Below, one piece after another: positions 8,202 to 15,904 of a stretch of 34,356 nucleotides of DNA. The number at the start of each line of letters is the position of its first letter. Positions within the stretch are counted from its first letter, which is position 1. Both the position numbers and the translations under genes were made by a program. The notes under the pieces are model-generated. The model saw only the letters and a program-made list of their open reading frames with translations, did not search any database and was not told where the DNA came from. Origin of the DNA: an uncultured archaeon (GTDB lineage Archaea > Thermoproteota > Bathyarchaeia > Bathyarchaeales > DTEX01); the NCBI GenBank assembly GCA_938091805.1, contig CALKGV010000032.1, positions 1 to 34,356 on the forward strand. Reading direction: 5' to 3'.

Positions 8202-8681
8202 TTGACTTCGAAAAATGATATTGAAACCTTTATTAAAAGGCAGATTGAGATCGAGAGGGAGATTGTTGCATTGCTAAATGAGGGGATAGCCGACTTAGAA
8301 AACCCAGCAGTTAGGGAAGTTTTAAAAGGAATCTCGCTTGACTCCACTAAGCATGCAGGAATCTACTCAGCCGCCCTAGAACTTATGACTAAAACGCCTA
8401 AAGCATTAACTCAGGAGCAGCTGGATAGGCAGGTGGCGCTCGTGAAGAGGCATATACGCATGGAGGCTGAGCTGATAAAGAGAATAAGCGAAACGCTTCC
8501 ATCAATTGAAGAGGAGAAGATCAGATTTCTCCTCAGCGCAATATTAGAGGATGAGAAAAGGCATCATGAACTCTTAAAAAGGGTTCTTGAAATCATAGTT
8601 AAAGGCGAAACAATAACGGATAAAGACCTGTGGGACATAATCTGGCGGAACGTTCCGATGCATGGTTCGCCGGGCGGATGA
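8202..8681 (+). CDS. Ferritin-like (rubrerythrin-type) diiron four-helix protein
   Basis: The 159-aa all-helical protein has the Glu/His spacing of a ferritin-like diiron site. Helix 1 has QIEIEREIVALLNEGI, helix 2 has SLDSTKHAGIYSAAL, helix 3 has HIRMEAELIKRI and helix 4 has AILEDEKRHHELLKRVLE. Such proteins handle iron, peroxide or oxygen; without a rubredoxin domain the redox partner cannot be inferred. The TTG at 8202 is preceded by GGAGATG 7 nt upstream. It is monocistronic, between the permease and a winged-helix regulator. It could also be a non-metal four-helix bundle, but the E...DEKRHH pattern argues for a metal site. Confidence 0.75.
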   Translation: MTSKNDIETFIKRQIEIEREIVALLNEGIADLENPAVREVLKGISLDSTKHAGIYSAALELMTKTPKALTQEQLDRQVALVKRHIRMEAELIKRISETLPSIEEEKIRFLLSAILEDEKRHHELLKRVLEIIVKGETITDKDLWDIIWRNVPMHGSPGG

Positions 8682-8837
8682 AAAATATAAGGGCAAACCC
8701 AGCCTACACTATGCGATGCAATAAATTCAATATTTAGGCTAGTGGTGGATTCGAACCCAACCTTCACGCCGCAGATAAACTTATCTTCATTCCTTAAAGT
8801 GAAATCTTCATAAATAGATGCAACTATAATCTTTCTG

Positions 8838-9134
8838 TTGGGGTTGGAGGGTTTGAGAGATGCGTGGGATGATGTTGAGGCTGGGCTTGGCAGCCCTGGC
8901 AGGATAAGGATTTTAAGGATATTGCTTAAGAAGCCTGGTGAATGCTTCACCAGGTATGCTCTTGAAAGGCTCACCGGTCTTAAGCCCGTGGACGTTAGGA
9001 GGGATCTGAGCATTCTTGTGGGTTTAGGTTGGGTTAAGGAGAACCCCTATGATCCCAGAACTTATGAGGTGAACATGGATAACGATGTTGTTAAGGTCAT
9101 AGCGGAGTTCTTCAGGAGGTTGCCGGGCGCATAG
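8838..9134 (+). CDS. Winged helix-turn-helix regulator
   Basis: The 98-aa basic protein carries a wHTH: SPGRIRILRILLKKPGECFTRY is helix 1, ALERLTGLKPVDVRRDLSILVGLGWV contains the recognition helix, and ENPYDPRTYEVN forms the wing. It resembles small archaeal ArsR/MarR-like transcription factors, with no ligand-binding or metal residues visible. The start is uncertain. TTG codons occur at 8838, 8844 and 8853, and a TATA-like TTCATAAATAG (8808-8818) would place transcription start near 8840, favouring one of the later TTGs. It lies just ahead of the radA block on the same strand with about 95 nt between, so it may regulate that block or itself. Confidence 0.7.
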   Translation: MGLEGLRDAWDDVEAGLGSPGRIRILRILLKKPGECFTRYALERLTGLKPVDVRRDLSILVGLGWVKENPYDPRTYEVNMDNDVVKVIAEFFRRLPGA

Positions 9135-9184
9135 TTTTCAGCGTCGGTCAGCTACACCCCCCTCCCCCCAACGGTACGTTGCCG

Positions 9185-9194
9185 AATAAATACT
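9185..9194 (+). promoter_or_regulatory. TATA box upstream of the small ORF and radA
   Basis: AATAAATACT precedes the small ORF at 9228 by about 40 nt. It follows a C-rich run (9162-9176) after the regulator gene. Confidence 0.35.
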
Positions 9195-9227
9195 TTCAGC
9201 CACATCTATTTTTTGTGGTGTCATATT

Positions 9228-9335
9228 ATGGAGGCTGCGGGCGTCTGCTGGAGGAGGGACGATTGGGTCTTCAGCATCTATAAGCGGCGTGGAGACAAGT
9301 ATCCAACTTTGAAGGTTAGGAGGCTGAGGGGTTAA
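9228..9335 (+). CDS. Small 35-aa basic ORF translationally coupled to radA
   Basis: The ORF runs from ATG at 9228 to TAA at 9333-9335, and the last A of the stop is the A of the radA ATG. The product is rich in Arg, Lys and aromatics (CWRRDDWVFSIYKRR, then KYPTLKVRRLRG). No family is recognised. A TATA box at 9185-9194 and GGTG before the ATG would let it be expressed. The stop/start overlap implies ribosomes finishing it re-initiate on radA, so it may be a real small protein or a leader peptide controlling RadA output. Confidence 0.45.
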   Translation: MEAAGVCWRRDDWVFSIYKRRGDKYPTLKVRRLRG

Positions 9336-10306
9336 TGGCGACTAGCGATCTTGAGAGGATTAAGGGCGTCGGCTCCTCAACGGCGTCTAAGCTCAGGTCT
9401 GCAGGCTTAACAACCGTTGAGGCCATCGCGGTTACGCCGGCCAGGGAGGTTGCTGAGAGATCAGGCTTAAGCGAGGAAGTAGCGTTCAGGATATGTGAGG
9501 AAGCGCGTAAGCTGATGGAGTTCAGCTTCATGAAGGCTGCTGACCTATGGGAGAAGCGTAAGAGCATGCTTAGGTGCACAACGGGCTCAAGAAGGCTTGA
9601 TGAGATTTTAGGCGGTGGAGTTGAAACCCAGGCTATAACTGAGCTTATAGGCGACTACGGCGTCGGTAAGACGCAGATATGCATGACGCTTTCAGTTATG
9701 GCTCAGCTGCCGAGGGAGAGGGGCGGTCTTGAGGGAAACGTCGTATACATCGACACTGAGGGGACGTTCAGCCCGGAGAGGGTCTACCAGATAGCCGTCA
9801 GCAGGGGTTTGGATGGTAAGAGCATTCTAGGCGGTATCATTATGGCTAGGGCTTACACAAGCGACCACCAGTGCCTCCTAATAGACCATCTGTTTAAGAA
9901 GTGCCCTGAGGAGAACGCTAGGCTCGTCGTTGTGGACAGCATGATAAGCCACTTCAGAGGCGAATACATCGGCAGAGATGAGCTCTCGCAGAGGCAGCAG
10001 AAGCTAAACCAGTACCTGCATAAGCTGCTCAGGCTCTCGGAAGCATACAACCTGGCTGTCGTCATAACGAATCAGGTTCAGGCGAACCCTGCTCAATTCT
10101 TCGGGAACCCTGAGCAGCCGACAGGCGGACACGTTATGGCGCACGCATGCACACATAGGGTTAGGTTAAGGAGGGGAAAGGGCGGGACAAGGGTTGCGAC
10201 GATAATAGACTCACCCTATCTGCCTGAAAGTAAGGCGGCGTTCAGGATAACTGAGAAGGGCATAGAGGACGCTGAGGGAGAAATCCAGGAGGATGAGGAG
10301 GGGTAG
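9335..10306 (+). CDS. radA: DNA repair and recombination protein RadA
   Basis: RadA is the archaeal Rad51/RecA recombinase that forms filaments on single-stranded DNA and drives strand exchange. The N-terminal helix-hairpin-helix domain is at residues about 5-60 (IKGVGSSTASKLRSAGLTTVEAIA), and the linker FMKAADLWEKRKSM follows. Walker A is GDYGVGKTQ at 106-114, a slight variant of the usual GEFGSGKTQ. Walker B is ARLVVVDS, and the loop regions FRGEYIGRDELSQRQQKLNQYL and NQVQANP...GGHVMAHACTHR are present. The 323-aa length is full. The ATG overlaps the stop of the 35-aa ORF; GAGGGG lies only 3 nt before, consistent with coupling. It starts a repair cluster with the 108-aa protein and the helicase. 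Confidence 0.97.
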   Translation: MATSDLERIKGVGSSTASKLRSAGLTTVEAIAVTPAREVAERSGLSEEVAFRICEEARKLMEFSFMKAADLWEKRKSMLRCTTGSRRLDEILGGGVETQAITELIGDYGVGKTQICMTLSVMAQLPRERGGLEGNVVYIDTEGTFSPERVYQIAVSRGLDGKSILGGIIMARAYTSDHQCLLIDHLFKKCPEENARLVVVDSMISHFRGEYIGRDELSQRQQKLNQYLHKLLRLSEAYNLAVVITNQVQANPAQFFGNPEQPTGGHVMAHACTHRVRLRRGKGGTRVATIIDSPYLPESKAAFRITEKGIEDAEGEIQEDEEG

Positions 10307-10372
10307 GCGAAAGATTTAACCCCAACATAGGCAAATATTTAGAGTGTTTAGCTGAATAGGTGGCGCATGTGA

Positions 10373-10699
10373 TTGTCCAGCGAGAAGCTCGCTGAGTTCC
10401 TGAGGAGCGGGAAGGACTGGGCTAGGATGAGGACGAGTGTTCAAGGAGTCTTCGTGCTCAAGCTGCCGGCGTATAGAGGTTCGCCAAGCAGGCTGGCGAT
10501 TGAGCTTAACCCGGTAGGCGAGGATGGAAGCCCAAAGAAGAGGCGCGGATTAGTCTTAAGATCTCAGGCTGAACTCGACGAGTATAGGGAGATATTCCAA
10601 TATGAGAAGCTCGTTAAGCTCATGGAACTGCTTGAGTCAGTGAACCCTAAGGCTGAAGAGGCTAAGCGTAGAAGAGGCGAAGAAGTAATAGAGATATAG
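10373..10699 (+). CDS. Conserved-looking 108-aa hypothetical protein between radA and the Hef-like helicase
   Basis: The product has a compact mixed alpha/beta N-terminal part (RTSVQGVFVLKLPAYRG, SRLAIELNPVGEDG, KKRRGLVLRS) followed by a charged helix (ELDEYREIFQYEKLVKLMELLESVNPK). No signal, membrane segment or Cys cluster is seen. I do not recognise a named family. The start is TTG at 10373 with GGTGG 9 nt upstream; no in-frame ATG exists near the N-terminus. It lies 66 nt after radA and 20 nt before the helicase, so it is probably co-expressed with the helicase, perhaps as an accessory factor (inferred from position only). Confidence 0.7.
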   Translation: MSSEKLAEFLRSGKDWARMRTSVQGVFVLKLPAYRGSPSRLAIELNPVGEDGSPKKRRGLVLRSQAELDEYREIFQYEKLVKLMELLESVNPKAEEAKRRRGEEVIEI

Positions 10700-10719
10700 A
10701 GGTTAGAGAGCTGCAGCCT

Positions 10720-12893
10720 ATGCGTGAACATGCAGCCGGATCCGCCGGGGAGCCGAAGTACATTGAGCACCCGCTTATATGGCCCAGAACCCTAGAGTTC
10801 AGACTCTACCAGAAGTGCATTGCAGACGCGGCGTCTGAGAGGAACACGCTTGTAATCCTGCCAACAGCGCTTGGGAAGACAGTGATATCGGCGCTTGTAG
10901 CCGCAAACACGCTGTACAATTACAGGGACTCTAAAGTTCTCGTTATGGCGCCAACCAGGCCTCTTGTGATGCAGCATAGGGAAACGTTTCATAGGTTCCT
11001 TAAGCTCAGGGAGAAGGACACGGCTGTTTTAACTGGCAGGATACCGGCGGCTTCTAGGCGGCTGTTCTGGGAGGGGAATGCAAGGGTTTTCTTTTCGACA
11101 CCTCAGGTTGTTAGGAACGACCTTTTAGAGGGCAGGTTGAACCTGAGGGATTACGGGCTTCTGGTCTTCGACGAATGCCACAGGGCCGTCAAAGAATATG
11201 CGTACACAGATACTGCGAGAATATACGTCAGCCAAGCCGCCTACCCGCTTATACTCGGAATGACAGCCTCACCAGGCTCAGACATAAGTCGCGTCCAGGA
11301 AGTGTGCAGAAACCTATATATCGAGCACATAGAGTTCAGAAGCGAGGAAGATCCGGATGTTAAGCCATACATCCACCCGATAGACGTCGAGTGGAAGCGG
11401 GTGGACCTGCCAGCGGAATACGCAAGCGTGAAATCGCATATAAGAGGCATGCTTGACAAGAGGCTGAAGTGGCTTCACGAAAACGGCATACTGAAATGTA
11501 AACCCGAATACGCCACTAGGAAGAGGATTATTGAAGCCGGAGATGAGCTGAGATACATGCTTGAAGCCGAGAGCGTTGAGGAGGAGAGGGGAAGCATATT
11601 CAACGCAATAATTAACCAGTCCATCGCGCTCACATTATTCCACATGCTTGAGCTCCTTGAAACCCAAGGGCCGCACACGCTTAAGGCCTTCATGGACAGG
11701 GTTAGGCTTGAGAGGCGTGAAAAGCAGAGCTACGCAATATTAACAAGCGACCCGGATTATAAAGCGCTGGAGACGCTTATACAGTCAAGCCGCCTACCGG
11801 AACACCCCAAGGTTGAACTGCTGAAGCGGATCATAAGCGAGCAGCTGCTGAGCAATCCATCCTCACGCATGCTAGTCTTCACGCAGTACAGGGATACAGT
11901 AAGCCACCTGCTCAACGAACTCCGCAGGGTTCCAAGAGTTAGAGCTGAAAGGTTCATTGGGCAAGCATCCAGGAATGGAGATAGGGGATTAAGCCAAGAA
12001 GAGCAGGCGGAAAGAATAAGGATGCTTGAGGACGGAAGGCTGAACGTTCTGGTCGCAACAAGCATAGCCGAGGAAGGCTTAGACATACCCTCAGTGGACC
12101 TCGTGATATTCTACGAGCCCATCCCCAGCGAGATACGCTACATCCAAAGAAGGGGAAGAACGGGGAGGAAAGCCCCTGGGAAAGTCGCAATACTCGCAGC
12201 CAACGAAAGCCTAGACATGATATACCTATACGCAAGCAGAAAAAGAACTGAAAAGATGAAGAGAATAGCTGAAACAATAGGCATGAAGCTTCAGCCAATA
12301 GTGAGGAAACGCGTAAAACCCCCGCTTAACCCGATGACCCCCGATGAAATAAGAGAGATCGAGAAGGAAGCAGAGAGAATAGAGGCGGAGGAAGCTGCAC
12401 CATACGAGATAGAAATAGAAGCCGAGATGCTCAAAGACCTCAATAGAAAAGCCGCAAAAGCTGCAAGACTAATATATATGAGGCTCCTTGAAGCCGGCGC
12501 TGAAGGAATGGCCCTGAAAGAAATAGCCCAGGAGATGGGGGCTGAAGGCGTAACGCCGCAGATAGTGAAGGCCGCACTAAACATACTAATGAAGAACGAA
12601 GCCGCTGCAGAAGTTAAACGAGGAAAATGCACCCCCACATCATCCGTTAAACGCAAGCCCGGCGGATCATACGAGATCATACGAGATCATGCGAGATACT
12701 CGTAGAGGAAATCTGCCCAGGCTCAGCGGTGGTAACAGTAAACGACAAATGGAGAGCAAGGCTGGAGCCGCAAGACTACAAGGGGCCGAGAAACCTAATA
12801 AAAAAGAACAGCGGATTCATAGCCATAGCAGAACTATGTAAAATGAACGGAACACTACACATAAAAATAAAAGACGTTATGCAGAAGCTCTGA
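10720..12893 (+). pseudogene. Hef/FANCM-like superfamily 2 helicase, frameshifted near the C-terminus by a 10-bp repeat
   Basis: The frame 10720-12705 gives 661 aa. Helicase motif I is PTALGKT at residues 48-54 (Ala replaces the usual Gly), motif II is DECH at 151-154, motif III is TASPG, motif V is VATSIAEEGLDIPSVD, and motif VI is QRRGRTGR at 476-483. The insert between the RecA-like domains is helical, as in Hef/FANCM. The ERCC4 nuclease domain of euryarchaeal Hef is absent; a winged-helix-like segment (LKEIAQEMGAEGVTPQIVKAAL) follows. At 12667-12696 a 10-bp unit occurs three times. Removing two units joins the frame to a sensible C-terminus (EILVEEICPGSAVVTVND, then KWRARLEPQDYKGPRNLIKK) ending at TGA 12891-12893, giving 717 aa. 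The present sequence instead stops at 12703. This is either a phase-variable state, a recent mutation or an assembly error. Confidence 0.8.
12667..12696 (+). repeat. Three tandem 10-bp units in the helicase gene
   Basis: TCATACGAGA occurs at 12667-12676 and 12677-12686, and TCATGCGAGA at 12687-12696. Because 10 is not a multiple of 3, each copy-number change shifts the frame; one or four units would keep the C-terminal frame open. Confidence 0.9.
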
Positions 12894-13232
12894 AACCTCA
12901 AAACATGAGATAAGCCCACGGACAAAAACATGATGCTCATATAAAGCTGATGTGGCATGCCTTTTCTGATTATAAAATTTAATCAGGTAAGCCAGTTTTG
13001 GGCTTCGCTGAGGAGTAAAAAACTAAATCATGGAAGAAAAGGTCATGCCATGCCTCCTTAATATGAGCGAAACATAAAGAGGAAGGGGTTTGCGGGAGAT
13101 ATCACCAGTTTTCAATTTTCTAACTTAAAAGGTGAAATCTAGACGTGCGCCATTAATTAAGGTGATTAATAAAATTCATTTTTTATTTTGTTCTTAAGCA
13201 TTAATCCCCTTTACGGAGAATATTTAATGTTT
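12894..13232. other. Intergenic stretch with inverted repeats and a repeated 17-bp motif
   Basis: No coding frame is convincing in these 340 nt. CTGATTA/TAATCAG (12966-12986, 7-nt loop) forms a small hairpin. GGCATGCCTTTTCT (12954-12967) is mirrored by AGAAAAGGTCATGCC (13035-13049) with one extra base. ATGAGCGAAACATAAAG at 13063-13079 is identical to 4939-4955 upstream of moeA, and both are preceded by CTCCTTAAT. The right part is A/T-rich and runs into a solo IS end. Confidence 0.5.
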
Positions 13233-13256
13233 GAACTCATCTCTAAACTCCATATC
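13233..13256 (-). mobile_element. Solo right end of the IS5-family element, overlapping a stop codon
   Basis: The 24-bp stretch matches the IS right terminus (GAACTCATCTCTAAA, then the complement of GATATGG) at 23 of 24 positions compared with copies 2 and 3. After that the similarity fades. Its inner edge supplies the GA of the TGA stop of the Gfo/Idh gene. Confidence 0.65.
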
Positions 13257-14202
13257 ATAAAATCTTTACAGTGCATCCTTTAACTGCGGATTTAAGCACT
13301 GCCTCCGCTATTTCTAAGGCTTTTATACCGTCCACTCCCGACGCCGCGGGCTCCTTATTGTTCAATATGCAGTCCGCGAAGTGTTGGAGCTCCAGTTTCA
13401 AGGGTTCCTCCCACTCGTATCTGGGGGTTAATGTTTGCCCAGACGTCTCAATGGTCATTTCCTGCGTGATGTAGTCTAAAGTGATTATGGCTTCGCTTCC
13501 AGTAACAGTTAACTTTCTAATTTTATATGGGGTTAGCCAATTTGCTTCTATAAATGCTGTCTTGTTATTCGGCAATGCCAGCATTATCTGCGCGTAATCT
13601 TCAAATCTCTCATGTTGGAGGCATCCTGCTCTCGCATATACTGCTATCGGATCTTCATTGAATATGAAACGCATAATATCTATATCATGTATCGCCGTGT
13701 CTTTAACCACCCCAACATCGCCTAGTCGCTGAGGCCATTTGGAAACTCGCCTAGCCGTTGCTGAGACTGGTGATCCAATAAGCCCTTCCTCCATAGTTTT
13801 CTTAACCCTTATAACTCCGGGATTGAACCTCTCTATGAAGCCAACTGCTAATTTACGCTTCTTTGCCTCCGCCATCCTTAAAACTTTTCGCGCTTCCTTA
13901 ATGGAACTTGCCATCGGCTTCTCAACCAGCACGTGCTTTCCGGTTTTTAGGGCCTTTAGGGACTCCTCGGCGAGTTTAGAAGACCAGACGCAGATTGTCA
14001 CAGCGTCCAGATCTTCCTCTTTATACATTTTTAGACTTTCATTGTAGGATTTTAAACCATATTTTTCCGAAACAGCATCCGCCCTCTGCTTATCTACATC
14101 GCAGACGGCGATAAGATCTACTTCAGGCAGCTCGCTTAGAACTCTAATATGGTTTCTACCCCAGAAGCCTGCTCCAACAACAGCCATCTTTATTTTTCTC
14201 AT
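13255..14202 (-). CDS. Gfo/Idh/MocA-family oxidoreductase, probably nucleotide-sugar 3-dehydrogenase-like
   Basis: The N-terminal Rossmann fold has VVGAGFWGRNHIRVL and AVCDVD. The family's EKP motif is present as GKHVLVEKPMASS, and the active-site region as VGFIERFNPGV and DTAIHDIDIMRF (Asp/His). The C-terminal beta sheet is complete. The ATG at 14202 overlaps the upstream gene's TGA as ATGA, and GAGGGG lies upstream; a TTG at 14211 is less likely. Overlap with a UDP-sugar 6-dehydrogenase suggests a WbpB/WlbA-like role oxidising C3 of a UDP-N-acetylhexosaminuronate, the step after WbpA in making di-N-acetylated uronic acids for surface glycans (inference from neighbourhood). The stop codon partly derives from a solo IS end. 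No aminotransferase or acetyltransferase lies next to it. Confidence 0.85.
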   Translation of the reverse strand: MRKIKMAVVGAGFWGRNHIRVLSELPEVDLIAVCDVDKQRADAVSEKYGLKSYNESLKMYKEEDLDAVTICVWSSKLAEESLKALKTGKHVLVEKPMASSIKEARKVLRMAEAKKRKLAVGFIERFNPGVIRVKKTMEEGLIGSPVSATARRVSKWPQRLGDVGVVKDTAIHDIDIMRFIFNEDPIAVYARAGCLQHERFEDYAQIMLALPNNKTAFIEANWLTPYKIRKLTVTGSEAIITLDYITQEMTIETSGQTLTPRYEWEEPLKLELQHFADCILNNKEPAASGVDGIKALEIAEAVLKSAVKGCTVKIL

Positions 14203-15575
14203 CTTGACCAAACCCCTCTGCCTAAGCCTCGATAAATGAACCCTTCTTTCTCAGCCTTAGCCGGATCAATTATGTGGGCTAAGTCCACCAATGCAGCGGG
14301 TTTCTTCATTAAGACGCGTATTTTCCCAAGATTTAAGCGCTTAAGCTTATCATGTCCAACTGCTATCACGATGCAATCTGAGCTCTCTAAGGTTTTAGTG
14401 AAGCTGTCCTCAGCGGGTAAACCTAGATCTTTTATCTCCCCGAAGGAGTAGAAGGGGTCGAAGACGCTGACTCTCACACCCTTATCCTGCAATATCTTCA
14501 CTAGACTTATTACTAGTGAACCCTTAACCTCCTTAACATTAGGCTTGTAGGAAATGCCCATAACTACAATCTTTGATCTCTTAAGTGTTTTCTCCATGGC
14601 TTTGAAAGCATCTCTAATAAGCTCAATCGCCCTTTTAACAGACTCATCATTTACTCTTCTAGCTACGATTGGAAGCCGCATTTTAACACCTAAGTTCTCC
14701 GCCTCCTCAATCAGGAGATATGGATCTTTAGGTATATGTCCGCTGATAATGCCTGGGCTAAGAAGATGACAGTATGGTTGAGTGTTAGCAGCCTTTTGAA
14801 CCTCAATATAATCTATACCAGACTTCTCGCAGAACTCCGCGAACTCATTAGCTAATGCTAAATTTATATCGCGATAAATGTTCTCAAACAATTTAACAGT
14901 CTCGGCAGTTTTGATGTTGCTGACCTCAACTATTTCACCCTTAATAATGGTTTTCAGCACGGCTTTTGCAGCAGATAAACTCTGTTTATCTATAGCCGCT
15001 AAAATCCTGGGGTAATTTATGATGTCATGAATGACCCTTCCAGCTGTGGCGCGTATTGGACTAAACGCTAAGCCAAAATCTTTCCCAGCTCTCAAACCTG
15101 AAGCTGCTTCTAAAGTTTCTCTGATAAGCGTCTCTGTTATTCCGGGACCAACTGTACTTTGGAGAATTATTAGCGTCCCTGGCTTAAGGTTTAGCCCTAT
15201 ATCCTTGCACGCGCTTTCAAGGTTGGAGTAGTCGGGTCTTTTTTTATCATTGATGGGAGTATTAACTACAACTGTTATTATGTCGCTTTTCGGAACTGAT
15301 AATTTTGGATCGCTTGTGGCAGTTAAGCGTCCCTCTCTCAGATTCTTCTTTATAAGCCTCTCTAAATTATGCTCAAGGAAGGGACTAATTCCCCTGTTAA
15401 TTTGATCCACAATCTGCGGATTAAGATCCAGGCATATAACTTTGAAGCCTGCATCTGCAAATAGGCATGCTGTTGGAAGCCCCATTCTTCCACATCCGAC
15501 AACGGTAATAGTATATTCCTCGCGCCCCTCAAAAGACTCCAGATCTTTCTCCTTAAGAGATAAAGCCCTAGACAT
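14199..15575 (-). CDS. Nucleotide-sugar dehydrogenase (WecC/WbpA-like), catalytic Cys position altered
   Basis: Family members oxidise UDP-GlcNAc or UDP-ManNAc at C6 to the uronic acid with two NAD. The N-terminal Rossmann motif is VVGCGRMGLPTACLFADAGF, followed by VVVNTPI, ILQSTVGPG and FSPIRATAGR. The central helix region is IKTAETVKLFENIYRDINLALANEFA, and the C-terminal domain has VVMGISYKPNVKEVKGS and VFDPF. The active-site loop normally reads PG-x-GVGGHC-I-P. Here it is PGIISGHIPKDPY, with His280 and no Cys; the nearest Cys is in QPYCH just before. The enzyme may stop at the aldehyde or use another nucleophile. At 458 aa it is full length. The start ATG has GGTGG upstream and a TATA box at 15618-15629. 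Confidence 0.88.
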   Translation of the reverse strand: MSRALSLKEKDLESFEGREEYTITVVGCGRMGLPTACLFADAGFKVICLDLNPQIVDQINRGISPFLEHNLERLIKKNLREGRLTATSDPKLSVPKSDIITVVVNTPINDKKRPDYSNLESACKDIGLNLKPGTLIILQSTVGPGITETLIRETLEAASGLRAGKDFGLAFSPIRATAGRVIHDIINYPRILAAIDKQSLSAAKAVLKTIIKGEIVEVSNIKTAETVKLFENIYRDINLALANEFAEFCEKSGIDYIEVQKAANTQPYCHLLSPGIISGHIPKDPYLLIEEAENLGVKMRLPIVARRVNDESVKRAIELIRDAFKAMEKTLKRSKIVVMGISYKPNVKEVKGSLVISLVKILQDKGVRVSVFDPFYSFGEIKDLGLPAEDSFTKTLESSDCIVIAVGHDKLKRLNLGKIRVLMKKPAALVDLAHIIDPAKAEKEGFIYRGLGRGVWSR

Positions 15576-15617
15576 GATACCACCATTGGTCTCATCTATG
15601 AATCCCTATTCCAAGTT

Positions 15618-15629
15618 AAAAATATAAGC
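15618..15629 (-). promoter_or_regulatory. TATA box for the nucleotide-sugar dehydrogenase operon
   Basis: On the minus strand GCTTATATTTTT lies about 45 nt before the ATG at 15575, giving a leader of roughly 20 nt. Confidence 0.4.
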
Positions 15630-15666
15630 ATGATGTAAAACAAAAATTTGCCAATATAAATTTATG

Positions 15667-15694
15667 TCTAAATATACTCTTCTAAATATACTCT
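15667..15694. repeat. Exact 14-bp tandem duplication
   Basis: TCTAAATATACTCT occurs twice head to tail. It lies about 40 nt upstream of the dehydrogenase TATA box and so could be an operator or a slippage product. Confidence 0.75.
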
Positions 15695-15800
15695 ACTTCT
15701 AAAACTTCCTTTCTATAAATTATAAAATTCCTGCTTAAATTCTTAAAAATCAAACCGATAAAGATTTAACTAGAGAATAAACTTTATAAAATCTTAGATG

Positions 15801-15904
15801 GCGGGGGTTGCCAAGCCAGGCCAAAGGCGCAGCCCTGAGGAGAAAAACGCCTCTCAGAGCGGCTGTCCCATAGGGGTTCGTGGGTTCAAATCCCACCCCC
15901 CGCA
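15801..15904 (+). tRNA. tRNA-Leu (anticodon GAG) with a 19-nt intron
   Basis: The acceptor stem GCGGGGG pairs with CCCCCGC and the discriminator is A. The D arm is GCC...GGC, the anticodon stem is CAGCC/GGCTG, the long variable arm is CCC-ATA-GGGG as expected for class II tRNA, and the T arm is GTGGG-TTCAAAT-CCCAC. The anticodon loop begins CT-GAG-G, giving anticodon GAG for CUC codons. About 19 extra nt follow position 37 (15841-15859), and CTGAG can pair with CTCAG inside it, giving the core helix of an archaeal splicing site. The mature length is 85 nt. CCA is not encoded. Confidence 0.92.
15841..15859 (+). other. tRNA intron at position 37/38
   Basis: The insert lies in the anticodon loop after G37. 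The CTGAG/CTCAG pairing with a 3-nt AGC bulge on the 3' side resembles the bulge-helix-bulge cut by the archaeal splicing endonuclease; the 5' outer helix is weak. Confidence 0.65.

Noticed and set aside
8743-8762. Minus-strand tRNA T-arm-like sequence (GGTTGGGTTCGAATCCACC)
   Set aside because: The T stem has a mismatch and no partner for the acceptor strand (GGCTAGT) exists at the expected distance; no D or anticodon arm can be built.
8564-9013. Minus-strand ORF of 149 codons
   Set aside because: It is antisense to the ferritin-like and winged-helix genes and shows no protein-like pattern.
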